Positions 26,177 to 34,568 of a DNA stretch of 64,000 nucleotides are shown here, piece after piece. The stretch comes from an uncultured Lachnospiraceae bacterium (GTDB lineage Bacteria; Bacillota; Clostridia; Lachnospirales; Lachnospiraceae). The stretch is taken from positions 62,001 through 126,000 of the forward strand of contig CAJTKK010000007.1 of NCBI GenBank assembly GCA_910576535.1. Direction: 5' to 3'. A model generated the notes under the pieces. That model was not told where the DNA came from, ran no database searches, and saw nothing but the letters and a program-made list of their open reading frames with translations. Position 1 is the first letter of the stretch. Every line of letters begins with the position of its first letter. Made by a program: the position numbers and the translations under genes.

Positions 26177-27289
26177 GTGGGTACAATAGCAAATGAAAAG
26201 GTAATGGAAACAATTGCGGCAAAGTTTCAGACAGAAGGGGAAATCGTGGAACTGATTCCTTTTGGGAACGGATATATTAATGACACCTTCCGCATTACAT
26301 GCAAATTGCCGGAAGAAAAGGAAATAAGGTATATTCTTCAGAAAATGAACAACAGCATCTTTAAGAATCCGTCAGAACTGATGGAAAATGTGATGAATGT
26401 AACCTCATTTTTGCGGAAGAAAATCATTGCGGCAGGCGGCGACCCTAACAGGGAGACTTTGAACGTAATTCCTACGAAAGATGGGAAGAATTATCTGGAC
26501 AATGGGGAAGAATGCTGGCGGATGTATATTTTTATCGAAGGGGCTACTTGCTATGATGAAGTAAAAACACCGGAGGATTTTTATAACAGCGCAGTTTCTT
26601 TCGGGAATTTCCAAAGACTGCTGTCGGATTACCCGGCAGAGACTTTGCATGAAACCATTGTGAATTTCCATAATACCGTCAGCCGTTTTGCCGACTTTAA
26701 GAAGGCAGTGGAAGAGGACGTGTGCGGCCGGGCAAAGGAAGTGCAGGAAGAAATAAATTTCATATTGGATAGGGAAAAAGACGCTCATATTATCTGCGAT
26801 GCACTGGAAGAGAAAAGAATTCCTTTACGCGTGACCCATAACGACACGAAACTGAATAATATTATGATAGATGACAAGACAGGGAAAGGGCTTTGCGTGA
26901 TTGACTTAGATACAGTTATGCCGGGTTCGGCTCTTTATGATTTTGGGGATTCTATCCGCTTCGGGGCGAGTACAGGGGCGGAGGACGAAGTCAACCTGGA
27001 TTTGGTGACTCTTGACCTGGAGTTATTTGACGCGTATGCAAAAGGCTTTCTGGAAGGATGCGCAGGCAGCTTGACGGAAGAAGAAATCAAGCTCTTCCCG
27101 GCAGGCGCAAAAGTCATAACCTTTGAGCAGGGAATGCGCTTTTTGACAGATTATCTCCAAGGGGATACTTATTATAAAACCAGCAGGCCGGGGCATAATC
27201 TGGACAGGAGCAGGACACAGCTTAAACTGGTAGCGGATATGGAAAAGAAATGGGATGAGATGGAAAAAATTGTAGAAAAATATAGATAA
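26177..27289 (+). CDS. nahK: N-acetylhexosamine 1-kinase
   Basis: A 370-residue aminoglycoside-phosphotransferase-fold kinase. It closely follows the pattern I recall for Bifidobacterium NahK: IPFGNGYINDTF, YILQKMNNSIF, WRMYIFIEGATCYD, the catalytic PLRVTHNDTKLNNIM, VIDLDTVMPGSALYDFGDSI and FLTDYLQGDTYY. NahK phosphorylates the C1 hydroxyl of GlcNAc or GalNAc, the sugar released by GH112 phosphorylases, and a GH112 gene lies 5 kb downstream. The start is taken as GTG 26177, six bases after AAGGAGG; an earlier in-frame GTG at 26156 would put that site inside the gene. A bidirectional terminator separates it from the convergent AraC gene, so it is not in the transporter operon. Confidence 0.92.
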   Translation: MGTIANEKVMETIAAKFQTEGEIVELIPFGNGYINDTFRITCKLPEEKEIRYILQKMNNSIFKNPSELMENVMNVTSFLRKKIIAAGGDPNRETLNVIPTKDGKNYLDNGEECWRMYIFIEGATCYDEVKTPEDFYNSAVSFGNFQRLLSDYPAETLHETIVNFHNTVSRFADFKKAVEEDVCGRAKEVQEEINFILDREKDAHIICDALEEKRIPLRVTHNDTKLNNIMIDDKTGKGLCVIDLDTVMPGSALYDFGDSIRFGASTGAEDEVNLDLVTLDLELFDAYAKGFLEGCAGSLTEEEIKLFPAGAKVITFEQGMRFLTDYLQGDTYYKTSRPGHNLDRSRTQLKLVADMEKKWDEMEKIVEKYR

Positions 27290-27328
27290 GAAATAGAAGG
27301 CTGTGAGTAGACAAAGGCAGCGGAGCTT

Positions 27329-27360
27329 AACAGTGAACGGGAGGGTTCCCGTTCACTGTT
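27329..27360. terminator. Bidirectional terminator between nahK and the AraC gene
   Basis: AACAGTGAACGGGA (27329-27342) pairs perfectly with TCCCGTTCACTGTT (27347-27360). It overlaps the last codon positions of the AraC gene and serves convergent genes. Confidence 0.85.
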
Positions 27361-28204
27361 AATATTTTCTGGTATGCATTTTCCGGTATTGCTGGGGCGT
27401 CATCCCTACGGTTTTCTTGAAAATCTGTGAAAAATAGGATTGGGAGGAGAACCCGGTGCTGGAAGCGATCTGGGCAATGGAATGATTTGTGCTGATTAAA
27501 AGTTCCATGCTGGCCTGCAGCCGTCTGGTGGACAGATAGCTGATCGGCGACTGGCCAATACAACTGGCGAAGGAATGCGCCAGATAATATTTATTAATAT
27601 GGGTAATCTCCGCTAAAGTATCCAGGGTAATATTTTGGGCATAGTTGGAATCAATATAGCGTTTGGCAAGGGCGCATTCTTTGGAAATGCGGAATGTAGA
27701 GTCGGAGATAATGGACAAATCCAGTTCCCGGGAAATAAAAACGAGAAGAACCTGAAGTATGCTTTGACAAACAATATCAAATCCCGGTTTTTTTTCGTGA
27801 AATTCCTGGAGCATAAGCTGGGAATAGTCCACAAGATGGTTCTGGGAAGAGGTATAATTGTAGTGGCTGTAATTTTTCCGGTGTCCTTCTTCCTTGTCAT
27901 GAAAAGAAAAAGCAAGGCCATCCACGCCGAAAACAATATATTCCATGGGATTATTGGTCATTGTTTTTTCCGTATGTTCCACATGGGGGTTAATGATCAT
28001 CAGGTCATTTGGCTTTACTGGTATCATTTCGTTTTCAACGTGGAATATGCCGTTCCCATTTATGACATAAAAAAGTTCCGTAAAATGATGGGTGTGGGGA
28101 AGGCTTTGCCAATCCCCTTCATATTTGGATATGGAAATATAGCGGAGGTTGAAATTGAGTTTTGACAAATTTTGCTGCTCTAAGTTGATTCTTTCATTGC
28201 TCAT
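27359..28204 (-). CDS. AraC-family transcriptional regulator of the GNB/LNB locus
   Basis: The 281-residue protein has an N-terminal cupin-like sugar-sensing domain (about residues 30-130, SLPHTHHFTELFYVINGNGI, PNDLMIINPHVEHTE). The C-terminal AraC double helix-turn-helix spans about residues 185-280 (ITLDTLAEITHINKYYLAHS, IAQIASSTGFSSQSYFSQIF, TPQQYRKM). The ATG at 28204 follows AAAGGCGG on the reverse strand; an upstream in-frame start at 28243 lacks such a site. Its divergent position beside the binding-protein operon and the convergent nahK suggest it activates this sugar pathway in response to galacto-N-biose/lacto-N-biose or a hexosamine. The ligand is inference. Confidence 0.9.
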   Translation of the reverse strand: MSNERINLEQQNLSKLNFNLRYISISKYEGDWQSLPHTHHFTELFYVINGNGIFHVENEMIPVKPNDLMIINPHVEHTEKTMTNNPMEYIVFGVDGLAFSFHDKEEGHRKNYSHYNYTSSQNHLVDYSQLMLQEFHEKKPGFDIVCQSILQVLLVFISRELDLSIISDSTFRISKECALAKRYIDSNYAQNITLDTLAEITHINKYYLAHSFASCIGQSPISYLSTRRLQASMELLISTNHSIAQIASSTGFSSQSYFSQIFKKTVGMTPQQYRKMHTRKY

Positions 28205-28448
28205 TAAATACCGCCTTTCTTTTGTGCGCTTTATTGTAGCCATTTTGCTCCTATAGGAACGAAGATTTTACTCATTTTTATGTTTTATCAATATAATTGA
28301 CAATAATGTAAAAATATATTGGTTAATTTGACGAACAAAGCGGAGAATGTCTTTTTCTTTTTATATAATTATACCCTATAAAAATCTAAGAATAAAGTTT
28401 TTTATTTTAAATAAAACAAGAATTATAAAAAATAGAGCAACAATGAAA

Positions 28449-28512
28449 TTGAACAGGGAAAAATAAACAGATATACTAACCTTATAAGAAACTTGTTGTC
28501 AATAATCAACAA
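28449..28512 (+). promoter_or_regulatory. Promoter and inverted repeat of the GNB/LNB transporter operon
   Basis: TTGAAC (28449-28454) and TATACT (28472-28477) are exactly 17 bases apart, 80 bases before the binding-protein start. Just after the expected start site is TTGTTG (28493-28498) / CAACAA (28507-28512), an inverted repeat with an eight-base gap. The rest of the roughly 350-base divergent region (28205-28556) is AT-rich. It has a second TTGACA near 28303 and TTGACG near 28328 without well-spaced -10 boxes, and no other named element. Confidence 0.55.
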
Positions 28513-28556
28513 TAAAATGCTTGTAATTTTTTTATTACGGCAAAAGGAGGACAAAC

Positions 28557-30008
28557 ATGAAAAAGAAAACGATATCTGTTTTACTGGCTGCAGCCATGGT
28601 AATCGGAACATTTGCCGGCTGTGGTTCAGCTCCTGCAAAAGAGGCGGCTCCTGCTGAGGAAGCGGCGCCTGCAGAAGAGGCAGCGCCTGCGGAAGAAGCA
28701 GCGCCTGCAGAAGAAGCAGCGCCTGCAGAAGAAGCGCCTGCGGAAGAGGCGGCTCCGGAAGAAGCGGCAGCTCCTGCATTGGAAGGAACTGTAAAAGTAG
28801 CTGCATTTGAAGGCGGATACGGCGCTGATATGTGGACAGAGGTGTGCAAGGCATTTGAGGCATCTCATCCCGGCGTGACAGTAGAACTTACTGTTGACAA
28901 AAAAATTGAAGATGTTATTACCCCTGGCATGAAAGCTGGCGATTATCCGGATGTTATCCATTGCGCAACAGGCCGTGAAGCTGGTTTGACAGAGACTCTT
29001 ACAAAAGAAAAAGGGCTGCTTCCTTTGACGGATGTTATGGAAATGACAGTTCCTGGCGAAGATGTAAAAGTAAAAGACAAGATTGTTCCTGGTTTTCTTG
29101 ATACTTTGGCAACCAATCCTTACGGCGACGGCGTAACCTATTATGCACCGATGTTCTACGGCCCTTGCGGACTTTTCTATGATGCAGGCCTGTTGGAAGA
29201 AAAAGGCTGGACGCTTCCTACTACATGGGATGAAATGTGGGAATTAGGCGAGAAAGCAAAAGCAGAAGGCATTTCCTTATTTACATATCCTACAACGGGA
29301 TACTTTGATGCATTTATGTATGCATTATTATCCTCTGCAGGCGGCCCGGCTTTCTTTGACCAGTGTATGACATACAGCGAAGGCGTATGGGAATCCGAAG
29401 ATGCAAGAAAAGTATTCGATATTGTAGCAAAACTTGCTGAGTACACAGAACCTACAACAGTTGCAAATGCAAACAACGAAAGCTTTACAAAGAATCAGCA
29501 GCTTATCTTGGATGACAAAGCAATCTTCTGCCCGAACGGCACATGGCTTCCGGGTGAAATGGCAGATGCTCCGAGAGGCGAGAACTTCAAATGGGGCTTT
29601 ACAGCAATCCCGGCAGTAAATGCAGGCGGCGCAGGATGTTCTTTCTGCTGGTTTGAGCAGATGTGGATCCCGGCAGCAGCAGAGAATCAGGATCTTGCAA
29701 AAGAATTCGTAGCATATATGTATTCTGATGAAGCAGCAGCAATCTTTGCAGGCTCTAATGCAATCCAGCCTATCGTTGGTATCGGCGAAAGCTTAGAAGG
29801 CGACAACAAATTGTTCTACAGCGTATATGATACAGGCGCTACAGCAGTTATGGGCGGCTTCGCAGCTACAGCTCCGGTAGAAGGCACAACAATGGCAGAT
29901 GCTTTGTTTGAAACAGTAAACAGTATCGTAAGCGGTGACAAGACTGTAGATGAATGGATCGCAGCAGTGTCAGAAGTAAGCGATAAGTATAGGGCAGCTA
30001 TGGAATAA
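28557..30008 (+). CDS. Sugar ABC transporter substrate-binding lipoprotein
   Basis: The 483-residue product has a lipoprotein signal (MKKKTISVLLAAAMVIGTFA, lipobox TFAGC, C22). A linker of tandem AAPAEE hexapeptides follows (residues 30-69). The rest is a family-1 extracellular solute-binding fold (VKVAAFEGGYGADMWTEVCK, ADMWTEV-type start, PTTWDEMWELGEKAKAEGI, LAKEFVAYMYSDEAAAIFA). Solute-binding proteins of this class take oligosaccharides. The GH112 gene in the same operon points to galacto-N-biose or lacto-N-biose. The start follows AAAGGAGGA. A hairpin directly after the gene probably keeps its mRNA level above that of the permeases. Confidence 0.9.
   Translation: MKKKTISVLLAAAMVIGTFAGCGSAPAKEAAPAEEAAPAEEAAPAEEAAPAEEAAPAEEAPAEEAAPEEAAAPALEGTVKVAAFEGGYGADMWTEVCKAFEASHPGVTVELTVDKKIEDVITPGMKAGDYPDVIHCATGREAGLTETLTKEKGLLPLTDVMEMTVPGEDVKVKDKIVPGFLDTLATNPYGDGVTYYAPMFYGPCGLFYDAGLLEEKGWTLPTTWDEMWELGEKAKAEGISLFTYPTTGYFDAFMYALLSSAGGPAFFDQCMTYSEGVWESEDARKVFDIVAKLAEYTEPTTVANANNESFTKNQQLILDDKAIFCPNGTWLPGEMADAPRGENFKWGFTAIPAVNAGGAGCSFCWFEQMWIPAAAENQDLAKEFVAYMYSDEAAAIFAGSNAIQPIVGIGESLEGDNKLFYSVYDTGATAVMGGFAATAPVEGTTMADALFETVNSIVSGDKTVDEWIAAVSEVSDKYRAAME
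28644..28763 (+). repeat. AAPAEE hexapeptide repeat linker
   Basis: Five consecutive AAPAEE units and two imperfect ones are encoded by 18-base repeats of GC-rich sequence (GCTCCTGC/GAGGAA type) directly after the lipid-anchored cysteine. They probably form a flexible tether holding the binding domain off the membrane. Confidence 0.9.
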
Positions 30009-30048
30009 ACCAAAACCTGCTGTCCGCGGGAATAAAAAGGTTTAAGCA

Positions 30049-30091
30049 TGGGACATGCACGGAGTAATCCCCGGCATGTCCCAATTTTATC
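30049..30091 (+). terminator. Intercistronic hairpin between binding protein and permease genes
   Basis: TGGGACATGC (30049-30058) pairs perfectly with GCATGTCCCA (30074-30083), followed by ATTTTAT. It is likely a partial terminator or 3'-end stabiliser that sets the ratio of binding protein to permease. Confidence 0.65.
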
Positions 30092-30117
30092 AAATACGGA
30101 ACAGAATGGAGGTCATT

Positions 30118-31011
30118 ATGAAGAACACGAAAGCAAAGAAGGCGTTTATTGTTACCTGCGTTACGCCGGCAACACTGTTATTCGTTATTTTTATGATTAT
30201 TCCGACAATTAAAGTATTTAATATGTCATTGTATAAATGGGGCGGTTTTTCCAATACGAAGCAATTTGTGGGTTTGCAGAACTTTAAACTTCTTATGAGC
30301 GACAGTAATTTCTTCCGTTCCTTCCAGAATACCATATTATTAATTACTTTGGTAACGATAGTGACAATGGCATTTGCCCTTGTTTTTGCTGCTATTTTGT
30401 CAAGGGAAAAGATTGTCGGGCAGGATTTCTTCAGGATTGTATTCTACATCCCTAATATTTTGTCGGTTGTAGTTATTTCTGCTATATTTTCAGCGATTTA
30501 CGATCCGAATAACGGGCTTTTAAACAGCATTCTTTCTATATTTAGGGGGAAAGATGCCACACCAATCTTATGGATGGGGGATCAGAAGATAGTTATTTAT
30601 TCGCTGGTGATAGCGATGATTTGGCAGGCCATCGGTTATTACATGGTTATGTATATGGCAAGTATGGCCAGTGTCCCGGAGAGTTTGTATGAATCGGCAA
30701 ATTTGGAAGGTGCGGGCAGGATCCGCCAGTTTTTTGATATTACCCTTCCGCTTATTTGGACAAATATCCGTACAACACTTACCTTTTTTGTTATTAGTTC
30801 CATTAACTTGAGTTTCCTGTTTGTAAAGGCAATGACGAATGGCGGGCCGGACGGGGCTACGGAAGTATTCTTGAGCTATATGTATCAGCAGGCTTATACG
30901 AACTCCTCTTATGGTTATGGTATGGCGATCGGTGTGCTGGTATTTGCGTTCTCCTTTGCGCTTTCCGCTGTCGTAAATGTGGCTACCAAACGTGAGCCGC
31001 TGGAATTCTAA
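30118..31011 (+). CDS. Sugar ABC transporter permease (MalF/UgpA type)
   Basis: The 297-residue membrane protein has about six membrane segments; the first is AFIVTCVTPATLLFVIFMII. The EAA-loop sequence ESANLEGAGRIRQFFDITLPLI contacts the ATPase in this family. It pairs with the next gene as the heterodimeric channel of a carbohydrate importer. ATG 30118 follows TGGAGGTC; the frame is open further upstream but through a terminator hairpin. No ATPase gene is in the operon, so a shared MsmX-type ATPase encoded elsewhere is expected, as is common in Firmicutes. Confidence 0.94.
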   Translation: MKNTKAKKAFIVTCVTPATLLFVIFMIIPTIKVFNMSLYKWGGFSNTKQFVGLQNFKLLMSDSNFFRSFQNTILLITLVTIVTMAFALVFAAILSREKIVGQDFFRIVFYIPNILSVVVISAIFSAIYDPNNGLLNSILSIFRGKDATPILWMGDQKIVIYSLVIAMIWQAIGYYMVMYMASMASVPESLYESANLEGAGRIRQFFDITLPLIWTNIRTTLTFFVISSINLSFLFVKAMTNGGPDGATEVFLSYMYQQAYTNSSYGYGMAIGVLVFAFSFALSAVVNVATKREPLEF

Positions 31012-31020
31012 GGAGGTGGA

Positions 31021-31905
31021 ATGATGAATAATAAGAAATTTGCCGGAAATGATAAAGTTGTAAAAATATTTATATACATAGCGTTAATTCTGCTGGCGGT
31101 CAGCATCATTGTTCCTGTTGCCTGGGTATTTATGGCATCCGTAAAGGAGAATTCTGAATTCTATGGTAATCCGTGGACGCTGCCGAAAGGATTGTATTTC
31201 CAGAATTTTTCCGATGCATTTACAAAAGCAAGCATGGGTTCCTATATGGTAAACTCCGTTATTGTCACGGCATTGGCATTAGTTCTTTTGCTGGTGATTG
31301 CACTGCCGGCAGCTTATACTTTGGCCAGATATAAGTTTATGGGAAGCAAGCTTCTGAATATTCTTTTTATGGGGGGTTTGTTCATTAATGTTAACTATAT
31401 CGTAGTGCCTATTTTCCTGATGCTGGTGGATGCGGATAAGCTAATGAAGACTTGGTTTGGGTCGGGGGTTTTCCTGAATAATCTTTTTGTAACAGCTTTG
31501 GTATATGCATCAACAGCCCTTCCGTTCACAATATACCTTTTATCAGGGTTTTTTGTGACGATTCCTAAGGATTACGAGGAAGCGGCTTTTGTGGATGGGA
31601 GCGGTTACTTCAGGACGATGATCACAATCATGATGCCTATGGCAAAACCGAGTATTGTTACGGTCATCCTTTTTAACTTCCTGTCATTCTGGAATGAATA
31701 TATTATATCCATGACATTGCTGACAAAGGAAAACAAGACTTTGCCGGTAGGCTTGATGCAGCTTATGCAGGCACAGAAGGCAGCGGCAAATTACGGGCAG
31801 CTATACGCCGGTTTGGTGATTGTTATGCTGCCGACGCTGATTCTGTATATTCTGGTGCAGAAGAAACTTACCCAAGGTATGAGCTTAGGCGGCCTGAAAG
31901 GCTAA
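31021..31905 (+). CDS. Sugar ABC transporter permease (MalG/UgpE type)
   Basis: A 294-residue integral membrane protein with an N-terminal membrane segment (IFIYIALILLAVSIIVPVAW), the characteristic PAAYTLARYKF motif and the EAA-loop DYEEAAFVDGSGYFRTMITI. It begins nine bases after the stop of the partner permease, behind AAGGAGGTGG, so the two are tightly coupled. Together with the lipoprotein upstream it forms the proposed galacto-N-biose/lacto-N-biose importer. Confidence 0.94.
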   Translation: MMNNKKFAGNDKVVKIFIYIALILLAVSIIVPVAWVFMASVKENSEFYGNPWTLPKGLYFQNFSDAFTKASMGSYMVNSVIVTALALVLLLVIALPAAYTLARYKFMGSKLLNILFMGGLFINVNYIVVPIFLMLVDADKLMKTWFGSGVFLNNLFVTALVYASTALPFTIYLLSGFFVTIPKDYEEAAFVDGSGYFRTMITIMMPMAKPSIVTVILFNFLSFWNEYIISMTLLTKENKTLPVGLMQLMQAQKAAANYGQLYAGLVIVMLPTLILYILVQKKLTQGMSLGGLKG

Positions 31906-31932
31906 TGAGGCAGAAAGCGGGAGGAAGAAGAT

Positions 31933-32103
31933 ATGAATAAATGGACAAATATCATTATAAATGCAGTAATATTTATAGTAGGTATCGTGCTGATCTGCAC
32001 ACAGCAGAGAAAGGTAGGGCCTACGGGCTTATTGCTTATGGTTGTCGGACTTGCCGGAATATTATTTTTACTTTACCGTTATAACAAACAGTATACGAAG
32101 TAG
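31933..32103 (+). CDS. 56-residue two-helix membrane protein in the GH112 operon
   Basis: This short gene encodes MNKWTNIIINAVIFIVGIVL (first membrane helix), a basic loop with QQRKVGPTG, a second helix LLLMVVGLAGILFLLYRY and the tail NKQYTK. It starts at ATG 31933 behind GGGAGGAAGAAG, 27 bases after the second permease gene and about 100 bases before the phosphorylase gene, on the same strand. The good ribosome site, clean two-helix design, and conserved-looking position make it a real gene rather than chance. I recall short uncharacterised proteins (possibly DUF6903) at similar loci, but cannot verify it. A role as an accessory subunit of the transporter is inference. Confidence 0.75.
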   Translation: MNKWTNIIINAVIFIVGIVLICTQQRKVGPTGLLLMVVGLAGILFLLYRYNKQYTK

Positions 32104-32115
32104 ATATGCATAGTG

Positions 32116-32157
32116 ACAGTTCAGCCTTTTGCTGCGGCAAGCGGGAGGCTGGGCTGT
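32116..32157 (+). other. Hairpin in the operon before the GH112 gene
   Basis: ACAGTTCAGCC (32116-32126) pairs with GGCTGGGCTGT (32147-32157) with two G-U pairs. No T run follows, so it is more likely an mRNA processing or stability element than a terminator. Confidence 0.5.
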
Positions 32158-32204
32158 AACTGCGCATATGGTATCAGGCCGGGATGTACGGCGAGGAGGA
32201 GAAT

Positions 32205-34361
32205 ATGAGTATAACAGGAAGGCTGACATTGCCTACTGATGTGGATATGGTGGATGAAACAATACGTTTGAAAAATCTGCTTGGGGCAGATGCTTTAAGG
32301 GACTGTGACGGAACGGTGATGCCCGGGGAGCTTTTGTCTCAGGATGCAAAGAAATATGCTACCTATTACACGACCAGAAAGGATAATGAATGGGCGAATG
32401 CAAATCCTGATGAAATACAACAGGAATATTTAATCAGCGAAAGAGTGACAGCGAGAGATACAAAGCTGCGCATCCGGCTGATGAAGGGATTTCATACAGA
32501 ACAGTTAAAAGTAAATAGTATGGATGACCCTAAAAGATGGTGGGAAGTCATAGACAGGACGACCGGGGAGGTAGTGCCGGCCGATCAATGGGAATATGAC
32601 GAGACGACTGGGGAAGTGGAGCTGGAAAGTGTGAAATATCACCAGTATACGGTCAGCTTTTTAGCTTTTCTGATCTGGGATCCGGTGCATATGTATAATT
32701 TTATTACAAATGACTGGAAGGATGCTCCTCATCAACTGACTTATGATGTCAGGCAGCCGAAAACACAGAAATATGTAAAAGAAAAATTAAAAAAATGGTG
32801 TGAGGAAAACCCGGAAATTGATGTGGTGCGTTTTACTACCTTTTTTCATCAGTTTACGCTTACGTTTGATGAGAAAAAAAGGGAAAAGTATGTGGAGTGG
32901 TTTGGCTATAGCGCCAGTGTAAGCCCATATATCCTGGAACAGTTTGAAAAATGGGCAGGATATAAATTCCGCCCGGAGTTTATTGTGGATCAAGGCTATC
33001 ATAATTCCATTTTCCGTGTGCCGAGCAAGGAATTTAAGGATTTTGTAGAATTCCAGCAGATAGAGGTAAGTAAACTGGCAAAAGAGATGGTGGATATTGT
33101 ACATTCATATGGAAAAGAAGCAATGATGTTCCTGGGGGATCACTGGATTGGAACAGAGCCTTTCGGGAAATATTTTGCCAATATCGGTTTGGACGCAGTA
33201 GTGGGTTCTGTGGGTGATGGCGTTACATTGCGTATGATTTCTGACATTGAAGGAGTGAAATATACAGAAGGAAGACTGTTGCCCTATTTCTTCCCGGATG
33301 TTTTTTGCGAAGGAGGGGATCCGATTAAGGAAGCGCAGGAAAACTGGATAAAAGCAAGGAGGGCGATTCTACGTTCGCCTTTGGACCGGATCGGTTACGG
33401 CGGATATCTGAAACTGGCTTCTGAATGGCCGGGATTTATTAATGAAATACAGCATGTGGTCGATGAATTCCGCTTGATCCATGAAAACATGAATGGGACA
33501 AAGTCATATGTGGCTCCCTTTAAGGTTGCAATCTTAAACTGCTGGGGAAATCTAAGAAGATGGATGGCCAATCAGGTGCATCATGCGATCTGGCATAGGG
33601 AAATCTACTCTTATGTAGGGATTATTGAATGCCTGAGCGGGATGCCTTTTGATGTGGAGTTTATTACCTTTGATGAAATCAGGGACGGTATTCCCGACGG
33701 TATAAAAGTAATTATCAATGCCGGCGATGCTTACACTGCTTTCAGCGGTGCGGAAAACTGGAAGGATGAGAAGGTTTTAACTGCTATCAGGGAGTTTGTG
33801 GATAATGGAGGCGGCTTTATTGGGGTAGGCGAACCTTCGGCCTGTCAGTTTGAAGGACGCTATTTCCAGTTAAGCGATGTGCTGGGCGTGGACAGGGAGA
33901 TGGATTTTTCTCTTAGCGTTGACAAATATAATGAGCTGAATGTGGATCATTTTATTTTAGAGGATATTAAAGGGGAGATAGACTTCGGGGAAGGAATGAG
34001 CCGGATCTATGCTCAGGGAGAAAATTACCAGATTTTGAATATGGACGGGGAATACTGCCGTCTGGCAGTAAACAAATATGGAGACGGGCGGAGCGTTTAT
34101 TTTTCCGGTCTGCCTTATTCCCCTCAAAACTGCCGTGTGCTTTTGCGTGCTATTTATTATGCCGCAGGCATGGAAGAGGAAATGAAGAAATACTATGTTA
34201 CCAATGTGGATACAGAAGTGGCAGTATTTGAAAAAACAGGAAAGATTGCCGTCATTAATAATGCAAGGGAAGACAGATATACAGAACTTTATATTAATGG
34301 CAAAAAGGCATGCGGCCTGGATTTGAAAGGAATGGAAATGCGCTGGGTGGATATACAGTGA
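32205..34361 (+). CDS. GH112 1,3-beta-galactosyl-N-acetylhexosamine phosphorylase
   Basis: The 718-residue cytoplasmic enzyme phosphorolyses Gal-beta-1,3-GlcNAc (lacto-N-biose) or Gal-beta-1,3-GalNAc (galacto-N-biose) to galactose-1-phosphate and the free hexosamine. Family-type segments are GRLTLPTDVDMVDETIRL, FTTFFHQFTLTFDEKKREKY, FLGDHWIGTEPFGKYF, VVGSVGDGVTLRMISDIEG, and DRIGYGGYLKLASEWPGF. The acidic residue in the GDG segment near residue 337 is a candidate acid catalyst. Length matches GH112 enzymes (about 720-750). ATG 32205 is six bases after AGGAGGAG; an in-frame ATG at 32184 lacks a site. Preference between the two sugars cannot be read. No galT or galE is nearby. Confidence 0.93.
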   Translation: MSITGRLTLPTDVDMVDETIRLKNLLGADALRDCDGTVMPGELLSQDAKKYATYYTTRKDNEWANANPDEIQQEYLISERVTARDTKLRIRLMKGFHTEQLKVNSMDDPKRWWEVIDRTTGEVVPADQWEYDETTGEVELESVKYHQYTVSFLAFLIWDPVHMYNFITNDWKDAPHQLTYDVRQPKTQKYVKEKLKKWCEENPEIDVVRFTTFFHQFTLTFDEKKREKYVEWFGYSASVSPYILEQFEKWAGYKFRPEFIVDQGYHNSIFRVPSKEFKDFVEFQQIEVSKLAKEMVDIVHSYGKEAMMFLGDHWIGTEPFGKYFANIGLDAVVGSVGDGVTLRMISDIEGVKYTEGRLLPYFFPDVFCEGGDPIKEAQENWIKARRAILRSPLDRIGYGGYLKLASEWPGFINEIQHVVDEFRLIHENMNGTKSYVAPFKVAILNCWGNLRRWMANQVHHAIWHREIYSYVGIIECLSGMPFDVEFITFDEIRDGIPDGIKVIINAGDAYTAFSGAENWKDEKVLTAIREFVDNGGGFIGVGEPSACQFEGRYFQLSDVLGVDREMDFSLSVDKYNELNVDHFILEDIKGEIDFGEGMSRIYAQGENYQILNMDGEYCRLAVNKYGDGRSVYFSGLPYSPQNCRVLLRAIYYAAGMEEEMKKYYVTNVDTEVAVFEKTGKIAVINNAREDRYTELYINGKKACGLDLKGMEMRWVDIQ

Positions 34362-34393
34362 CGGTTCCTTGAGGTTGAAACAGGGAGGGATGA

Positions 34394-34435
34394 CCGTGCC
34401 GGAAAACTGAAACAGTTTTCCGGCACGGGTTTTTT
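34394..34435 (+). terminator. Terminator of the GNB/LNB operon
   Basis: CCGTGCCGGAAAACTG (34394-34409) pairs perfectly with CAGTTTTCCGGCACGG (34413-34428), followed by a T run. Confidence 0.95.
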
Positions 34436-34437
34436 GT

Positions 34438-34470
34438 ATACCAGGAAAGCGTCCTGCACTTTCCTGGTAT
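34438..34470. other. Second perfect hairpin after the GNB/LNB operon
   Basis: ATACCAGGAAAG (34438-34449) and CTTTCCTGGTAT (34459-34470) form a perfect 12-base inverted repeat around a nine-base loop. It lies three bases after the operon terminator and upstream of the hydratase gene. It may be an operator or a back-up terminator. Confidence 0.55.
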
Positions 34471-34568
34471 ATAAAAGCCCTATTGATAAACTCTCTTGCA
34501 TACATTTATTTTTTACTTTATAATAAAACCTGACAGCGGAAAGACGGGATTGGATAAGGAGGATGGGA

